Assembly (NCBI RefSeq): GCF_010093535.1
Contig: NW_022985178.1
Coordinates: 276,505-340,504 of the forward strand
DNA from: Lindgomyces ingoldianus
Lineage: Eukaryota > Ascomycota > Dothideomycetes > Pleosporales > Lindgomycetaceae
DNA length: 64,000 nucleotides
Direction of reading: 5' to 3'
Shown here: in pieces, positions 44,901-57,800 of the stretch
How positions within the stretch are numbered: position 1 is the first letter of the stretch
Layout: the number at the start of each line of letters is the position of its first letter
Translations under genes and position numbers: made by a program
Notes under the pieces: generated by a model
The model's input: the letters and a program-made list of their open reading frames with translations, nothing else
What the model was told of the DNA's origin: nothing
Database searches by the model: none

Positions 44901-46224
44901 GTGGTATCATTCCCGCAAATGATGTCGTCTCGCAATTGCAAGACAAAGACTTGTCTTTCCAACCCTTCCTTTTCTTTTACCTCCGATTGCTGTGGAAACC
45001 AGAGAACCATGAGCGCAAGGGAAACACGGCCCAAGAACGCCGAGCCACAAGGGGTCTCGCCGACGAAGGCAAAGCGATTGCAGAAGAATTCGCCGATCTT
45101 CTTGTTGAACTCTTCGCTGAATATGATCGCCCACTTCTCATGGAATATCTAAGAAAGTCGCAGAGTTACAATCTTGAGAAAGCTGCCACCATCTGCGAAC
45201 GAAGGGAATATATTCCTGAGCTAGTGTAAGAACCCTCCACGAATAATCAAGTCATCCCAAGGTACTCTTTCGCTAACACAAACCCAGCCACATCCTCTCC
45301 AAAACCGGCCAGACAAAGCGCGCACTATATCTTATCATCGAAAAGCTGTCCGACGTCTCATTCGCCATTTCCTTTGCAAAAGAACAAGACGACCCAGACT
45401 TATGGAACGATCTCCTCGAATATTCAATGGACAAACCGCACTTCATCCGGGGTCTCCTCGAAGAAGTCGGCACAGCAATCGACCCCATCCAACTCGTCCG
45501 CCGTATCCCCGAAGGCCTCGAAATCGAAGGCTTACGCGACGGTATCGGGCGTATGGTCCGTGAATACGAAATCCAGTTCTCAATCTCCGAAGGCGTAGCG
45601 AAAGTCCTAAGTGGGGAGGTTAGTGTAGGTATGGACATGCTCCGTGCAGGCCAAAAACGCGGTGTCAAGTTCGAAGTCATTCCCTGTGACGACGAGGTTG
45701 AAGCCCTAACCGGAAAAACTCCGGGCACGTTTAAAGAGGACAAGAAAGTGGATATCGAACCCAAAGGCGTGGAACCTGCGACAGCAATGAGGATCCAGAG
45801 CCACAGCCAGAGCGATACCGCGACGTCCACGACCCCTGGTTTGCATATCGACGCGCCGCCCCCAGATCCAGAAGGTGATGCACCTCCCGGTCATTGTACC
45901 GGATGTCACCGCCCTTTCATTCTACCCACGACCGAGGAAGTGGAGGCTATGGATGGCCCGGTCCCGTTGAGTCGCGATACCCTAGTTGGCTTTGCGTGTG
46001 GGCATGTATTCCACCTTTCTTGTCTTCTCCCGAAGACAAGTGCGAGCGCGAGTGTGGTTGCGACGTTGCAGGCGCGACCTGCGGCTGATGCTCAAGAGGG
46101 AGGTGGGTATGAGGGGAGGAGTGTTGGTGCGAAGGTGGCGCACGCGCATCTTATTAGGAGGGCCATTGGGAAGGGGTGTGTAGTTTGTAGAGAGCGCGAG
46201 AGGGTGGTGGACCAAGACGGTTGA
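41995..46224 (+). CDS. VPS41: Vacuolar protein sorting subunit Vps41 (HOPS complex)
   Basis: Four exons: 41995-42234, 42303-42329 (27 nt), 42383-45225, 45288-46224; 1348 aa. Vps41 is the Ypt7-binding subunit of the HOPS tether for vacuole and AP-3 vesicle fusion. The N-terminus is very acidic (runs of Asp/Glu at about residues 32-48). The beta-propeller begins KMIVGTHNGNIHVLAIPSF and is interrupted by low-complexity Ser/Pro-rich inserts. The clathrin-heavy-chain-repeat solenoid lies about 760-1130 (LAKLYLASGHQREALRCYIR, SYNLEKAATICERREYIPEL, HILSKTGQTKRALYLIIEKL). The RING-H2 finger at the C-terminus is CTGCHRPF, FACGHVFHLSCL and GCVVCRER. The 27-nt exon encodes IVGTHNGNI, an essential part of the first propeller blade. 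Confidence 0.95.
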
Positions 46225-47877
46225 AGGGATGAAGGATTTATATTTGTATGATTGGATTGGATATCTGCAGCGGATGACATTTTTGCCTGTTTCTTTCCAA
46301 TGGCGCGAAATAAAATTGAGAGGTTGCATGGTTAGAGTGCAGGTGGGTCAGCGGTTTTGTGGGTTTGCATTCTTGGGCGCTTTGCATACTTGGTGTGTAC
46401 GTGTGACGGGCCATATAGCAATAGGGATTGGGATATAAACATAAGCATGGATTCAATTAAGAATGTTTCAGATATCTGCTGCTATGGGAGAAAGCTTGTT
46501 CATATTCTGTTTATCCCAGCTTCGTTCCTTCCTCTCTAGCTCTTATATCCTCGTCTCTGTTTGAGCTGGTCCCAGACCTTTTGCTCTTCCTTTATCTATC
46601 TCTTGAATCTTCTCTAGTATAGAGACTATAATCCTGCCTAGCTCTTTATCCTTAATCAGCCAATCCTAAATACAGTTGGCAATGTATCTGAATGTTTCCA
46701 GCCCTCCCCACTGGAGGCGCATGGCAGTCCCTCGGAAAAACATTAGCATATGTGCGACATGTCTAGGCCTCACCTAGGCCCACATCGAATAGCGTTCTTT
46801 CATACACATCGTCTCCAACTTTGATGGGGATCTCGTCCGAGTCGACATTCTATTTCATCACGTGACATCTTCACAGAGCCATTAATGAGATATTCCGTGA
46901 TAGCATGTGTGTTGGGTGTTAAATAGAGTAGATATCTACAATTAAGCGTAGTCCAAGTAATTGCATCGCTAGAGAAAGCTAAGTCTTCCTAAATACTCCT
47001 CTAACGCCGTCCTACCTACATCCCAACAGCTCAATAAAGAAGACTACGGTGATAACTAACTACCTCGCCAAACTATTCTACAGTACAGCATGAATCTAGT
47101 GTTCCTCATAGGGGCAGTATTCGCCCACCAGCGAAAGGTACGGCTTGTCTCTGAGGAAATAGTGGGGAGAAGAAAATTACTTCGCGTGAATTTTGATTAC
47201 AGGGCGAGTGCTTGTAGATGAGAAGCGAAATTGAGGTTTCTGCAATAGAAGACTCCTTTCAAAGGTTATCGTATCTCGGCTTATTCCACAGACAAATTTT
47301 TTTCACCCCTCAATCTCCAACTCCAATTCCATCTACGAAGGCCAGTGTTCAAATATCCCATGTTCCTGGCTAGACTTGTGTGATGAGGCCAAAGGAAGCC
47401 AATATCTACCTTCAACCAGGAAACGGAGAATTATTGATCTGAACCCTTCGCAGTCGGATCGAATGTGACTAGTAAACAAGCAGCAGTAACAATAGAAGCA
47501 GGACCAGAGGACGCGACAATATCAATAGCGAATGTGCAATTTCAGCCAGAGAGAACAGATTAATAACTACACGTTGTCATGCTATAACAAAAACAGAAAC
47601 TTGGGAGAGCCTTCCTTCGTTTAGACTAGAGATAAATGTAGAGGAGTAAGTTAATAGAAGCGCTGCACTCACCCCAGCTAGCCAGCCGGAAACGCCGCCT
47701 ATGCATGTATGCGTGAGCATCCACCTCTCTCGCTAGAAATCGACATGAAGAATAAGGAGAGGGAGAAGAATCCAGAATGACGCCATCCCACACCAACTCA
47801 TGACAGACGAAAACATATGCGTGCACTTTAGCTGAAAGCCTTCTAGCAATTTTCTTAAAGAGTATTAACTTCCCAGA
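46225..47877. other. Long intergenic region between convergent genes
   Basis: About 1.65 kb between the ends of VPS41 and the Ldb17-type gene. Rather AT-rich with short open frames on both strands (for example 47626-47826); no domain, RNA or repeat is recognised. Confidence 0.5.
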
Positions 47878-49467
47878 TCATGATTCTACAACCTTTGCTC
47901 GGCTCGGCGTTTGCACGCCAGGTTTCTCGGTATGCGCCGCAACCTCCAACACGCTCGTTGCGCTTTCTCCACCTCCTTGGACACTCATTCCTAACGTCCG
48001 CCGTGCTAGCTCTTTCTGCCCATTGCCAATGGAGTTTTCGACAGGAGACTGTGTTGCGCTTAAGTTACCGTTGGATGGTGACACATGATTCGAGTTGATG
48101 GGTGGTAGTTGCAGCCAAGGCACGGAAGTGCAGCGTTTGACGAGACGCACGGTCGTTTCATCAACAGGAGCGAAATGATTGCCGCTGGCGGTGAGGAGGT
48201 GGAGCAGTCTGAGGACTTCCTCGCGCTTGTAGTGGGGCGGTTTGCTGATCTGACTGTTTGCGAGGATTGGATGTAAGACTCGGAGATAGGTGTGTCTTAA
48301 CGCATTTGCGGCGGGAGAATCAGATGGAAGGTCGATCAAGTTCCGCAGAACGACGTCGATGAGGACATGGAGGTCGTTGGTATAAAAGTACTCTGCAGTT
48401 GTGGGATTGCCGAAGATGAGGTAGAGTACTTTCAGGATCAGAAGCTGGAGGGAAGTCTCGGACTCCCGGTTCAGGAGAAGAATCAGATTACAGCCAAATG
48501 TTTTGTAAGTCATACCGTGAGTCGAGAGGGCCTTGATTACGCGATTTGTTACGCCACCGTGACCGTTCGCGTGCCGAGTTGTGGAAGCTACCAGGTATTG
48601 TTCGTTCAGAACAAGCTGCCACATAGTGAGGACAAATTTCAGAAGGAGGGGGGAAGCCTACCAGAACGCGGATTAAGGGGTAATGGTAAGGGTCGTCAGC
48701 ATCATCGGAGACGCCTTCTATGATCCCCAGAAGATAAAGAACGAAAGCATCGTCTATGGACACTGTAATTTATGAGTCAGCATCTTCCATATACCATGTC
48801 GCAAGTCTAGTAATGCATACTCAAATCCTCCCAACTTAGCCGCTGTATCCGTGAAGACTCATACATGAGCTCCAACAGCATCTGATGAAGCTGCGTGTCT
48901 TCCTGCACACTCGGAGTCTGTATTAATTCCACTAGACGCGGAAAGCAGCCCTCGGTCTGCATCATTTCAAAAGTGACATCATTTGAATTATTTCGGCCGT
49001 CATAGAGGAGGAATGCGGCGACCATGTGGAGAGTTGGATTATCGTCCTCCTGTTCCGAGTTAGCCCGCAAGATCAGAGGTCTTAGAAGCTCTGCTCACCT
49101 GTAGAAGACAGTATATTATTTGCCGCCGCACATATTCCTGGTGAGTGCTAAAAAGATGGCCTTGGATGAGGCGGTACACGCATTTTGCTACACTGTAGTC
49201 CGTCTGGAGGTATTCGGCTGGGCAACGTCAATCAGCTGTTCACGGGGTGCGATTCGTAAGTGCGTCACCTTTATAGCTCGTCGTGACATTAAGATAAGAA
49301 CGTAGAGCATTATCTATAAGCTCGTGCTCCTGACAGCGCGTCGAGACAATGTCGTCAAGTTCTGTCTGGCGGTTAGCAACATGGCCACAGCAGTTGGGTC
49401 GTGTGTCCTCCCCACCATCCCAGAATTGCTGTTCATTCTCGAGGTTATACGACACCTCAAACGCCAT
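47878..49467 (-). CDS. Ldb17/SPIN90-type actin regulator (DUF2013)
   Basis: Six exons: 49467-49416, 49361-49269, 49217-49099, 49049-48821, 48762-48662, 48615-47878; 443 aa. The family (yeast Ldb17, fission yeast Dip1, mammalian SPIN90) binds Arp2/3 complex and starts unbranched actin filaments at endocytic sites. Signatures: [20 protein letters not shown] at the start, then [72 protein letters not shown] and [20 protein letters not shown], all armadillo-like helices. The tail after about residue 370 is Ser/Pro-rich and probably disordered. Introns are 46-58 bp, all GT-AG, and every junction keeps frame. Confidence 0.93.
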
Positions 49468-49895
49468 GCTGAGGTCGTAGGATAGCCAACAAATTCATCG
49501 TCTCCCACGGCACGAATAAGAAGCGCCAGAGCGGGCGGCGCGGGGTGGACGTGGTGTTGATGTGGTGATGGAACAGCAAGTGACGCAGGACTATTGCCGA
49601 GAAATATCCGGCGCACTCCCCTTCGTTTTGGCATAGTCACTTGCTTATGCACTTCTTCAGGGGGTCTAATTAGCCACCTGAGCCACTTCGCTGCACAACC
49701 TTCAAGTGGATGCTACGTGGAACATATTCAACTACGGATCCATATTTATAGGTAGGGATGTCACTCTATGGCGCTTCCACTCCACTACCTCCATGTGGGC
49801 GCACCAGATATCAATACAAGAACGCCAAGAATGCCTCTAAACACCACACATATGCTTGTCCACGAAACGCCATTAACCCTTTAGAAAGAACCCTA
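49468..49895. other. Intergenic region between tandem minus-strand genes
   Basis: 430 bp between the stop of the DnaJ gene and the start of the Ldb17-type gene. The frame continuing upstream of 49467 (to 49652) lies in another phase and has no homology signal. It holds the Ldb17-type promoter. Confidence 0.45.
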
Positions 49896-51530
49896 CTAAA
49901 AGCCAAAGCCCCCTCCAGGAAAGCCTTGTTGATGGAATTTGAACCCGCCTCCGGGGAAACCTTGTCCTCCACCTTGTCGGAAGAAGAACTGCTGCCCATT
50001 TTGTCCTCCGAAGCCGCCAAAAGGAGAGCCTTGGAAGGGGTTGCCTTGCTGTTCTGGGTTGTTAGGATCATCGCCGTTATCGAAGCGAGCTTTGAGTTCG
50101 GGATCATTCAGCACTTCGTATGCTTCGTTGACCTCAGCCATCTTCTTCTGAGCTACTTCTGGGGTGATGCCATTTGCTGAGGCCTTGTCAGGATGGAATT
50201 GTTTCGTGAGTCGACGCCAAGCTTTCTTTATCTCCCGCTCATCCGCGTCTCTGCTGATACCGAGGACCTTATAATAGTCTTTCTGTTTGGATCGCGTCAA
50301 GAGAGTATGTGCCTTCTGAAGGAGCTCTTGAATCTTGCCGTTTTGCTGGTGGTGTTCTTTTGCACTCTCCAGCGTTCGAATAGCTGCCTCAAAATCATCT
50401 GCATCCAGCTCCGCCTGAGCTTGATTGATCAAGCCGTAGAGTGACCTAGGATTCAACTTAACTGCTTCTGTGCAGTATGGAGTTGCTTTCTTCATGTTGT
50501 TCATCTATGACCGAATTAGCTAGCTGTCCGCAAGTGCAAAGAGCTAATTGCTTACCTCCATGTATGCCTCGCAGGTCATTTCAAGAAGACTTGAATATAG
50601 CCCCTCTGGAGAGTTCTTGTAGATGTAGCCTTGTTCCGCATAGGTTTTATAGTCATCTCTGACTTCCTGAAGCAGGCCGGCGTCCTCCCCGTGAGGAACA
50701 AGAAGCTTAGTGGAGCTAACGAACTGTCGCTTCTCAAACAATTGTCGCAGCTTCTTCAGGTCTTTTTCTAGGTTCTTCTCTCGTCTCCTGAGCTTCATGC
50801 AGGCTTTGGAGTCAGGGTCCGATTGCAGACACTGTGCAATGTGCCTGAGGCCCTTGTCGGTCTCGCCGAGGGAGTAGAAGGCCATGGCTGAGCTTTGAAG
50901 ATGGGGTTCGACACTGTTAGAACCAATTTGAAGAAGATGCTGCAAGTCACTGATGCCCTCAACGACCTCGCCCTTTTCAAAGCGGCACCTTGCCCTAAGT
51001 TTGCGGATGTCGTATGCGGCTCCAGCAACCATGATTGCGACGCCAGCCTGGGTGACACATGACTCCCAGTCATTTTTCTCCGCCGCTTCATGCGCGAGTA
51101 CGGATGCACCTTGGGCTTCCTCTAGCTGGGCAATTTCCTCAGTCTTGCCGGCCGCTTCATAGTCCTTCCTTGCCGATGCCCAATCTGCCTTCCTGCTCTT
51201 TATCTTTGCCCGTTGGACCAAGGCGCCCTCAAATCCGGGCTTCATTTCCAGCACCTTATCGAAGTCATGCTGAGCTTGAACAGTCTTCCCGAGGGAAAGG
51301 TAAGCTGCGCCACGGCGAAACAGGGTGAGGTAGTTCTTGGGGTCGCGGGAGATGGCGACGTCAAAGTAGGTGAGAGCATCCTGGGTATTTCCGGCGGCAA
51401 GTTTCGCGCTCGCATCTCTGATCAGTTGCGACACGGGGGTGTCGTGTGGGATGTCGCTGGCGGAGAGGGCATGAGCAAAAGGCGAGGTTGAAAGGAGCCC
51501 AAGGGCAAGAGAAGTGAGCCGGAGAATCAT
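49896..51530 (-). CDS. ER DnaJ co-chaperone with TPR repeats (DNAJC3/p58IPK type)
   Basis: Two exons (51530-50556 and 50504-49896, 51-bp intron) encode 527 aa. Signal peptide MILRLTSLALGLLSTSPFAH at residues 1-20. TPR repeats follow to about residue 390 (KLAAGNTQDALTYFDVAISR, NYLTLFRRGAAYLSLGKTVQ, NMKKATPYCTEAVKLNPRSL). The J domain at about 400-468 starts KDYYKVLGISRDADEREIKK and carries the HPD motif (FHPDKAS). A Gly/Phe/Gln-rich tail ends GFGF. The family is lumenal, holds unfolded proteins and passes them to BiP, and is induced by the unfolded protein response. No HDEL-type retention signal is present, as in mammalian DNAJC3. It shares its upstream region with the divergent GH5 gene. Confidence 0.95.
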
Positions 51531-51900
51531 TATGACCGTGGGTAAGACGAGAATGAGCGGTAGTGGTCGAGCCCAGAAGAAAGAGAAGAAGATAATCAGA
51601 CGTCGTGAGGCATGGGGGGCGGTGGTCGGGGCGGGCTTAAATGGGCGATGCTGAAAGGGTTCGTGAAAGTTGTCCTTTCAAGGGTGTCGTTCACTTTCGC
51701 TTGGATTGCAGGCGCAGGGCAGGCAAGCGGAGGCGGCTCGTGCATGGCACCGATTCACCCCAGCCGCGATGACGCCGTACCCCAGCAAGCCGCGACTCCA
51801 ACATTCAAAAACGTACCTAGTCGTCTCCCTTCCCTCGTCCACACCGTCGCTCTTCTCCTTTTGTCTCCCACTTTTCTCCTTGTCGTGGATATAGTCTGGC
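51531..51900. promoter_or_regulatory. Divergent promoter (DnaJ-TPR / GH5_12)
   Basis: 370 bp between the two divergent starts. No full unfolded-protein-response element (CAGCGTG-like) could be confirmed by eye. Confidence 0.45.
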
Positions 51901-54323
51901 ATGGCCCCTCTCCGCTTGCGAATCGAGGGACGGACCTTTAGAGACAGCGACAACCGGGAAGTTACTCTCCATGGAATCAATGCCGCCGCCGATGCCAAGT
52001 TCCCTGCAACTCCAGATCAACCCTCGTACATTGCTAAGAACTTCTTCGACGGTGACAATGTTTCCTTTGTAAACCGCCCCTTCCCAGTCGAGGATGCGGC
52101 CTCGCATTTCGCGCGACTACGGTCATGGGGATACAACACAATAAGGTACATCTTCACCTGGGAAGCAATAGAGCATGCGGGTCCCGGCCAGTATGATGAG
52201 GAGTGGATACAGCATACCATATCCGTTTTGCGTCTGGCAAAGGGCTTTGGTTTCTATATCTTCATGGATCCTCACCAGGATGTTGTATGTAGTCGCCTTC
52301 CATTCAATACCCTGATTTGTTTCTCTGATCCATTCTCCAGTGGTCAAGGTTCTCAGGAGGTTCGGGGGCACCAATGTGGACGCTCTATGCCTGCGGGCTG
52401 GACCCTGAGTCCTTCGGCGTCACAGAAGCCGCCTTTGTCCAGAACACATACCCCGAGCCAGACAAGTTCCCAAAGATGATATGGCCTACCAACTACACCC
52501 GTCTTGCCTGCCAGGTCATGTTTACCCTCTTCTTTGGAGGCAAGGACTTTGCCCCCAAAGCTATTATCGACGGGAAGAACATCCAGGACTACCTACAGGA
52601 CCATTTCATCGCCGCGTGCCACCAACTCGCGAAGCGCATCCACGAGGCTGGTGACCTTGAGTATGATCCAATTGTAGGATGGGAGAGCCTGAACGAGCCA
52701 AACAGAGGTTTAATTGGTTATCAAGACCTTACTGCCATTCCGAAAGAGCAGAAACTGCAAAGGGGCACTTCTCCTACGGCGTGGCAAGCTATCCTGACCG
52801 GATCCGGAAGAGCTTGCGAGATCGACACTTGGGGCTTCGGTGGCATGGGGCCTTATAAATCAGGCACCGCCCTAATAGACCCTGAAGGCCTGACAGTGTG
52901 GCTGCCTTCAGATTATGACGACTCGCAGTACGAGTGGAAGCGCGATCCTGAGTGGCAGCTGGGAGAATGCATTTGGGCGCAACACGGTGTCTGGGACCCC
53001 TCAACCGACACCATGCTAAAAAAGGACTATTTTGGAAAGGACCCAAAGAATGGTGCAACCATCGACTATGAATACTTTACGAACCACTATTACATGGCAC
53101 ACTACCGCAAATATAGTGCGATGGTAAAGTCAGTGTTCCCCGACTCGTTGATGTTTTTCCAACCGCCTGTTCTGGAAATACCGCCGTCAATCAAAGGCAC
53201 GGAGGATGACGACCCTAACATGATCTTTTCGCCACATTTCTACGATGGCATAACCCTCTTATCAAAGAAATGGTATTGCGGTCATCCTATGTATTTCGGG
53301 TTTTCTTCGGCTGACATAGGATAGGAATCGCGTGTGGAACGTCGACGTTTTCGGTGTGCTCCGCGGCAAGTACCTCACGCCAGCCTTTGCTATCAAGATC
53401 GGAGAGACAGCGATAAGGAATTGCTTTGCCAATCAGCTCACCGCCATACGACAAGAGGGAACAGATTACATGGGCGTCCATCCGTGCGTATTCACCGAGA
53501 TTGGAATACCCTATGACATGGACGACAAATATGCATATAAGACTGGCGATTATAGTAGCCAGATAGCCGCCCTAGATGCGAACCACTTTGCGTTAGAAGA
53601 AAGCAAGGCAAATGGGTTCACGCTCTGGACCTATGTCGCGACAGTACGTTTGTCAAGGATTCCCTTTGCGGAAGTCGCTAACCGTCTTAGAATAACCACA
53701 TCTGGGGTGACCAGTGGAATGGAGAGGATCTTTCGATCTACTCGTTAGATGATCGGCCGTTACCTGCGGGAGGCTTCTCTCGTAATGAGTCCCGGACATC
53801 ATTCGACACAACCTCGCCTTCCTATTCGCAGGCACAGTCGTCAGAAACACTCAACGTGTCTCCCGCAAATCTCCAGAAAACAATGTCCGCTGAAGGCATG
53901 AGCACTAAGTCTGGAGCGGGCAATGTACGGGGTCTCCGCGCAGCAGAGGCGTTCGTGAGGCCCACACCCATCGCGACCCACGGCGACGTGTCGTCGTATG
54001 GATTCGACCTTCGAAACTGCACCTTCAAGCTGGCGCTGTCGGCACCAAGCCCTACACGAGACGTTGCGCCGACAATCGTCTTTTTGCCAGAGTTCCATTT
54101 CCCATCGGGACAGACAGCCGTTGAAGTCAGTGGTGGCAAATGGACTATTAGCACCGAAGAGCAAAAGGGCGCGTTGCTTCAGATTCTGAGGTGGTGGCAT
54201 GCCGAGGGAGATCAGACCATAGTCGTGCAGGGGGTGAAGCGCAAGCAAGGCACGGTGTTGGGAGTGGAGGAAGATGAAGGTTATCTCCAGCAATGCCAGA
54301 GGACGGCCTGCACGGTGATGTAA
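51901..54323 (+). CDS. GH5_12 glycosylceramidase / steryl-glucosidase
   Basis: Four exons (51901-52284, 52341-53272, 53325-53643, 53691-54323) encode 755 aa. Family: endoglycoceramidase-related proteins (EGCrP), which hydrolyse glucosylceramide or steryl-glucoside inside fungal cells. No signal peptide is visible, as in EGCrP. The TIM-barrel signatures are VTLHGINAAADAKFP, GYNTIRYIFTWEAIEHAGPG, FYIFMDPHQDVWSRFSGGSG, the acid/base Glu in VGWESLNEPNRG (about residue 247) and the nucleophile Glu in PCVFTEIGIPYD (about 497). The loop ANGFTLWTYVATNNHIWGDQ is also typical. A C-terminal beta-sandwich-like domain of about 200 residues follows. The protein ends CTVM, a possible CaaX box. Which of the two substrates is used cannot be told. 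Confidence 0.93.
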
Positions 54324-54856
54324 TCGTGGTTCGATGGTCACGCTGTCAGCATTTTATGGCGCACATCTCTTTGGCCGTTTTGTTTTTGGCACGCACACAT
54401 GTGATGGATTCACCGTCTGCCTCGCGGTGGTCCCAGGCGCTGTATCACGATATAATGAAGGGGGGACATTGTAGATAGTTTGAATTTCTTGAATACACAT
54501 GTTTGCTTCTGGCAGCTGACAGCGCGTCAGTGGAACGCGCCACACCTTGACGGCCTTGCAACGCCAGCGGTAGCCTACACGGCGCGTCTCTAAACTATCT
54601 TTTCCGTGTGCATGTGGATGATGAGTCGGCGCGATCACGTTCACGGCCAGCAGCATCGTGTTTCGTTTGTTCCCACCGGCCATGTCTCCCGCGCTCCTTG
54701 CCTTCAGCGACTGGGGCGGCCCTCGCTTTTACCCTCACCCACCCAAAGCTAAGGTACGCTTCCCCAATAACTGCTGCAGCCCTCAAACACCACCCAGATC
54801 TGCTCTGACACTTCCCGATCTAGTTGCATCGTGCAGGGAGCAGCAGAGCCGCCTCG
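54324..54856. promoter_or_regulatory. Upstream region of MSN5 with possible upstream frame
   Basis: About 530 bp contain the 3' flank of the GH5 gene and the MSN5 promoter. An overlapping ATG frame starts at 54658. It overlaps the MSN5 start in a different phase and could be an upstream ORF if it lies in the leader. Confidence 0.4.
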
Positions 54857-57800
54857 ATGATGGACTCCGGCGCAATCAAGCCCCCGCCGAATGCCCACAC
54901 GAATGGCGGCGGCCCTGGCACCCACTACACCCACGGCGGCACCGACAGCGACCTCTCGCAAGTCTTGCAGGCGCTGCAGGCCATCTACGACCCCTCCTCG
55001 AGCAACACCACCCGCCGTCATGCCTCGGAGTACCTGGAGCAGGCGAAGCGGCACCCAGAGGCCCCCTCGCTCGGCCACACGCTGGCCATCGACAAATCGC
55101 AACCCGCCCAGCTCCGCCACTACGGCCTGTCGATGCTGGAGCATTCGATTAAATACAGCTGGGAGGATTTCACAGTCCAGCAGGGCGAGGCTGTGCGGAA
55201 CTACGTGGTGGACCTCGCCCAGAATGTTGCGGAGGAAGACCCCGTGTATCTGCGAAACAAGATCGCCCAGCTCTGGACAGAAATTGCGAAGCGGTCGTGG
55301 GCCGCTGAATGGATGAACATGGACCAGCAGTTGGTAGAGCTCTGGCGGACGTCGCTGCACCATCAGGGCGTCGTTTTGTACATTTTGGAAACCCTGTCAG
55401 AAGAAGTGTTTAACCGCGAAGACACCACGGCCGGCCTTCGTGGCAGCGAGCTGGGGCGAGCTTGTGTCGAAATCTTCACGCCCGCAAGTGTCCTCACCGA
55501 CGAGCTTCCTTCACGGGACACAAATCTAGAGGTGCGGTTTGACGACGAGGGCTGGCTCAAGCGACTCTGCGTCAATCTGGACTGGTGTCTGTCCCAAGAC
55601 TACCAGAATGATGAGCGCGTCCGCTTGTGCGCTGTGAAGACCATGAATACGCTCCGAGCAGCCATGACCTGGGTCATGCCAAAAGCCATTGTTGCCGTCC
55701 AGCTGATTGAACATGTGTGCAAGGCTCTGGCGGTGCCTGTCGTTCCATTACAGCAGGTAACATCCCCAGCTGCCCGCAAGTATTCAAGAGACTAACCATC
55801 CAAACCCAGGCTTCTGTTGAAGTTTTGCAGTCCATCTATTCCCGTCACCACCTCCACGACGATGAATTTGTCGAGTTGGTTTGCCCCATGTTCACCCCCG
55901 GAACCGTTACCCTTCTGCGTGAAGTCTACCGCTGGACATTGGCGGACATGAACATCAATGACTTAAATGACGAGAAATACGTCCTTTGCAAAAAGCTCTC
56001 AGAGGTACTTCACGCTCCCCGCCTATGCACGACTAATCTGACGCATACAGTTGGCCTCGAGTCTGGGAAACTACATAGAACAAAAGCCACAGCTCATTCC
56101 CGAAGGCAGCGATCTTCCTGGCATATTTGGTCTTCTCTTCGACATCTTCCGCAACCCGAGTCTTGTTGTGTCAATACCCATCCTTCACTGCTGGACTAAG
56201 CTCCTGCGCTCACGCATAGTACGTGACTCTGATGTCGTTACTCAAATGATTGGGGGTCTTTTGGCGACCTGTTGCGAGCGATTAGTCCGTTACGAAGTGT
56301 TTCCTGAGGATTCACAAGATCCCACTTTCCTATTCCTCAACGAAGATATCGATACAGTCCCTGAGAGACATGCTTTCCTTGGCAATTACCGGAGATTCTG
56401 TGCCGACATCATCGAGGTACTGGTGCGCCGGACCCCTGTGGAGGCTATGGAACATATTCTGGGGCAAGCAACCACTATGTTTCAGAACCTATACCGCGAT
56501 CGACCTTCATTTCAGCCCTCCAATTTCTCCAAACATTCTCAGCCTGTGCTTCTAGTTGATGCACAGATCACTGTCATTGATGCTGGCCTGAAAGGATACC
56601 TTAAATGGTTATCCACTCAAGGAGTGGACCCACAGGAAGATGATCGGAAGCGGAATATCATGGAAGATTCTTTCGAGCAATGGTGCCGTCAACTATTGCA
56701 GGCTAGATTCGAGGATCCCGAAATATTGAAGAAAGTTATCCAACTCATGTCGACCTTTTCCAACAAGGCCCTCCCAAACCGACCCGCTTTTGCGCTCACC
56801 TTTCTTGAGTACATTCTTAACACGAACGTTCCCGAGGATCCAGCCCACCCACAGTATTCAGATGCTGCCAAGGATGTAGAACGTATCTGCAGTTTGGAGA
56901 TACAGAAACTGGCTATGAATTTTCCTGATAATTTCATGGTAAGACGCCCAGATATATTCAACAGAGAAGCTAATCGTGCCAGGCGGTATATGATGAACTC
57001 GAGCGAAAAATTAACGAGATCATATCGTCTCAGAAGATGGATGACCGGCAGTGCATGGCATTTTCCTCTTTCCTTTTTATCATAGTGTAAGTCCTGCTAT
57101 TCATGAAAACCCACTTTTTAAATTAACTTAACGAAAATGGCAGCCATCGCAACACTACGCTTGATGCTTCTGTCCGCGAAGAGCGTATGAAGGGAATTCT
57201 GGGCCAAGTTAAAGATGCTTGGCGCAATGATGCATTCACAAAGTCTCTCTCCACTTTTCAATCCTTCTGCGGGGTTATGGGGATGGACCGTTTACCCGAA
57301 TTCCTCTCCACACATAACTTCCAGAACGTTCAAGATTGGTCTGAACAGCCACTTGATGAGGAAGGCCAAGCTATGCAAGCGGCCATTCTCGAGCACTCTC
57401 AGGTTAGTCTCAGACCACCAGGGACGAGGCAAACGGCTAACGCCGGATAGCACCTCCCCCTCCGACTCACCAAAACTCTACTCGCAGCGTCGATTGAGAA
57501 GCTACGTGATGGCTCCGCAGCATATGAGACCGCTGCCGTTTTGTGGGCGGAAGCAATCCCCACCATCCTCCCCAACATCCTTCAGCTCGTTAGGTAAGCA
57601 ACATATCTTATCAGATCTACTACAGACTAATACTCTGCTAGCCATGCGCAAGCATTTAATAACATCGAGAGCAATTGGTCTCACCTTCCACCTGAACTCC
57701 AGCAAGTGGTCCGTAAGGTACTGACAGACCGATTCTGGCAGGCCGGGATTTCTACAGAGAGCCGGGATGACTTCTTCGCCCGTGTCAGTGGCTCGAAATC

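Noticed and set aside
51612..51941. Open frame overlapping the GH5 start
   Set aside because: It overlaps the divergent promoter and the true GH5 start in another phase, without homology.
54824..54856. Upstream TTG-initiated extension of the MSN5 frame
   Set aside because: No ATG supports it; two adjacent ATGs at 54857 and 54860 fit the family N-terminus.
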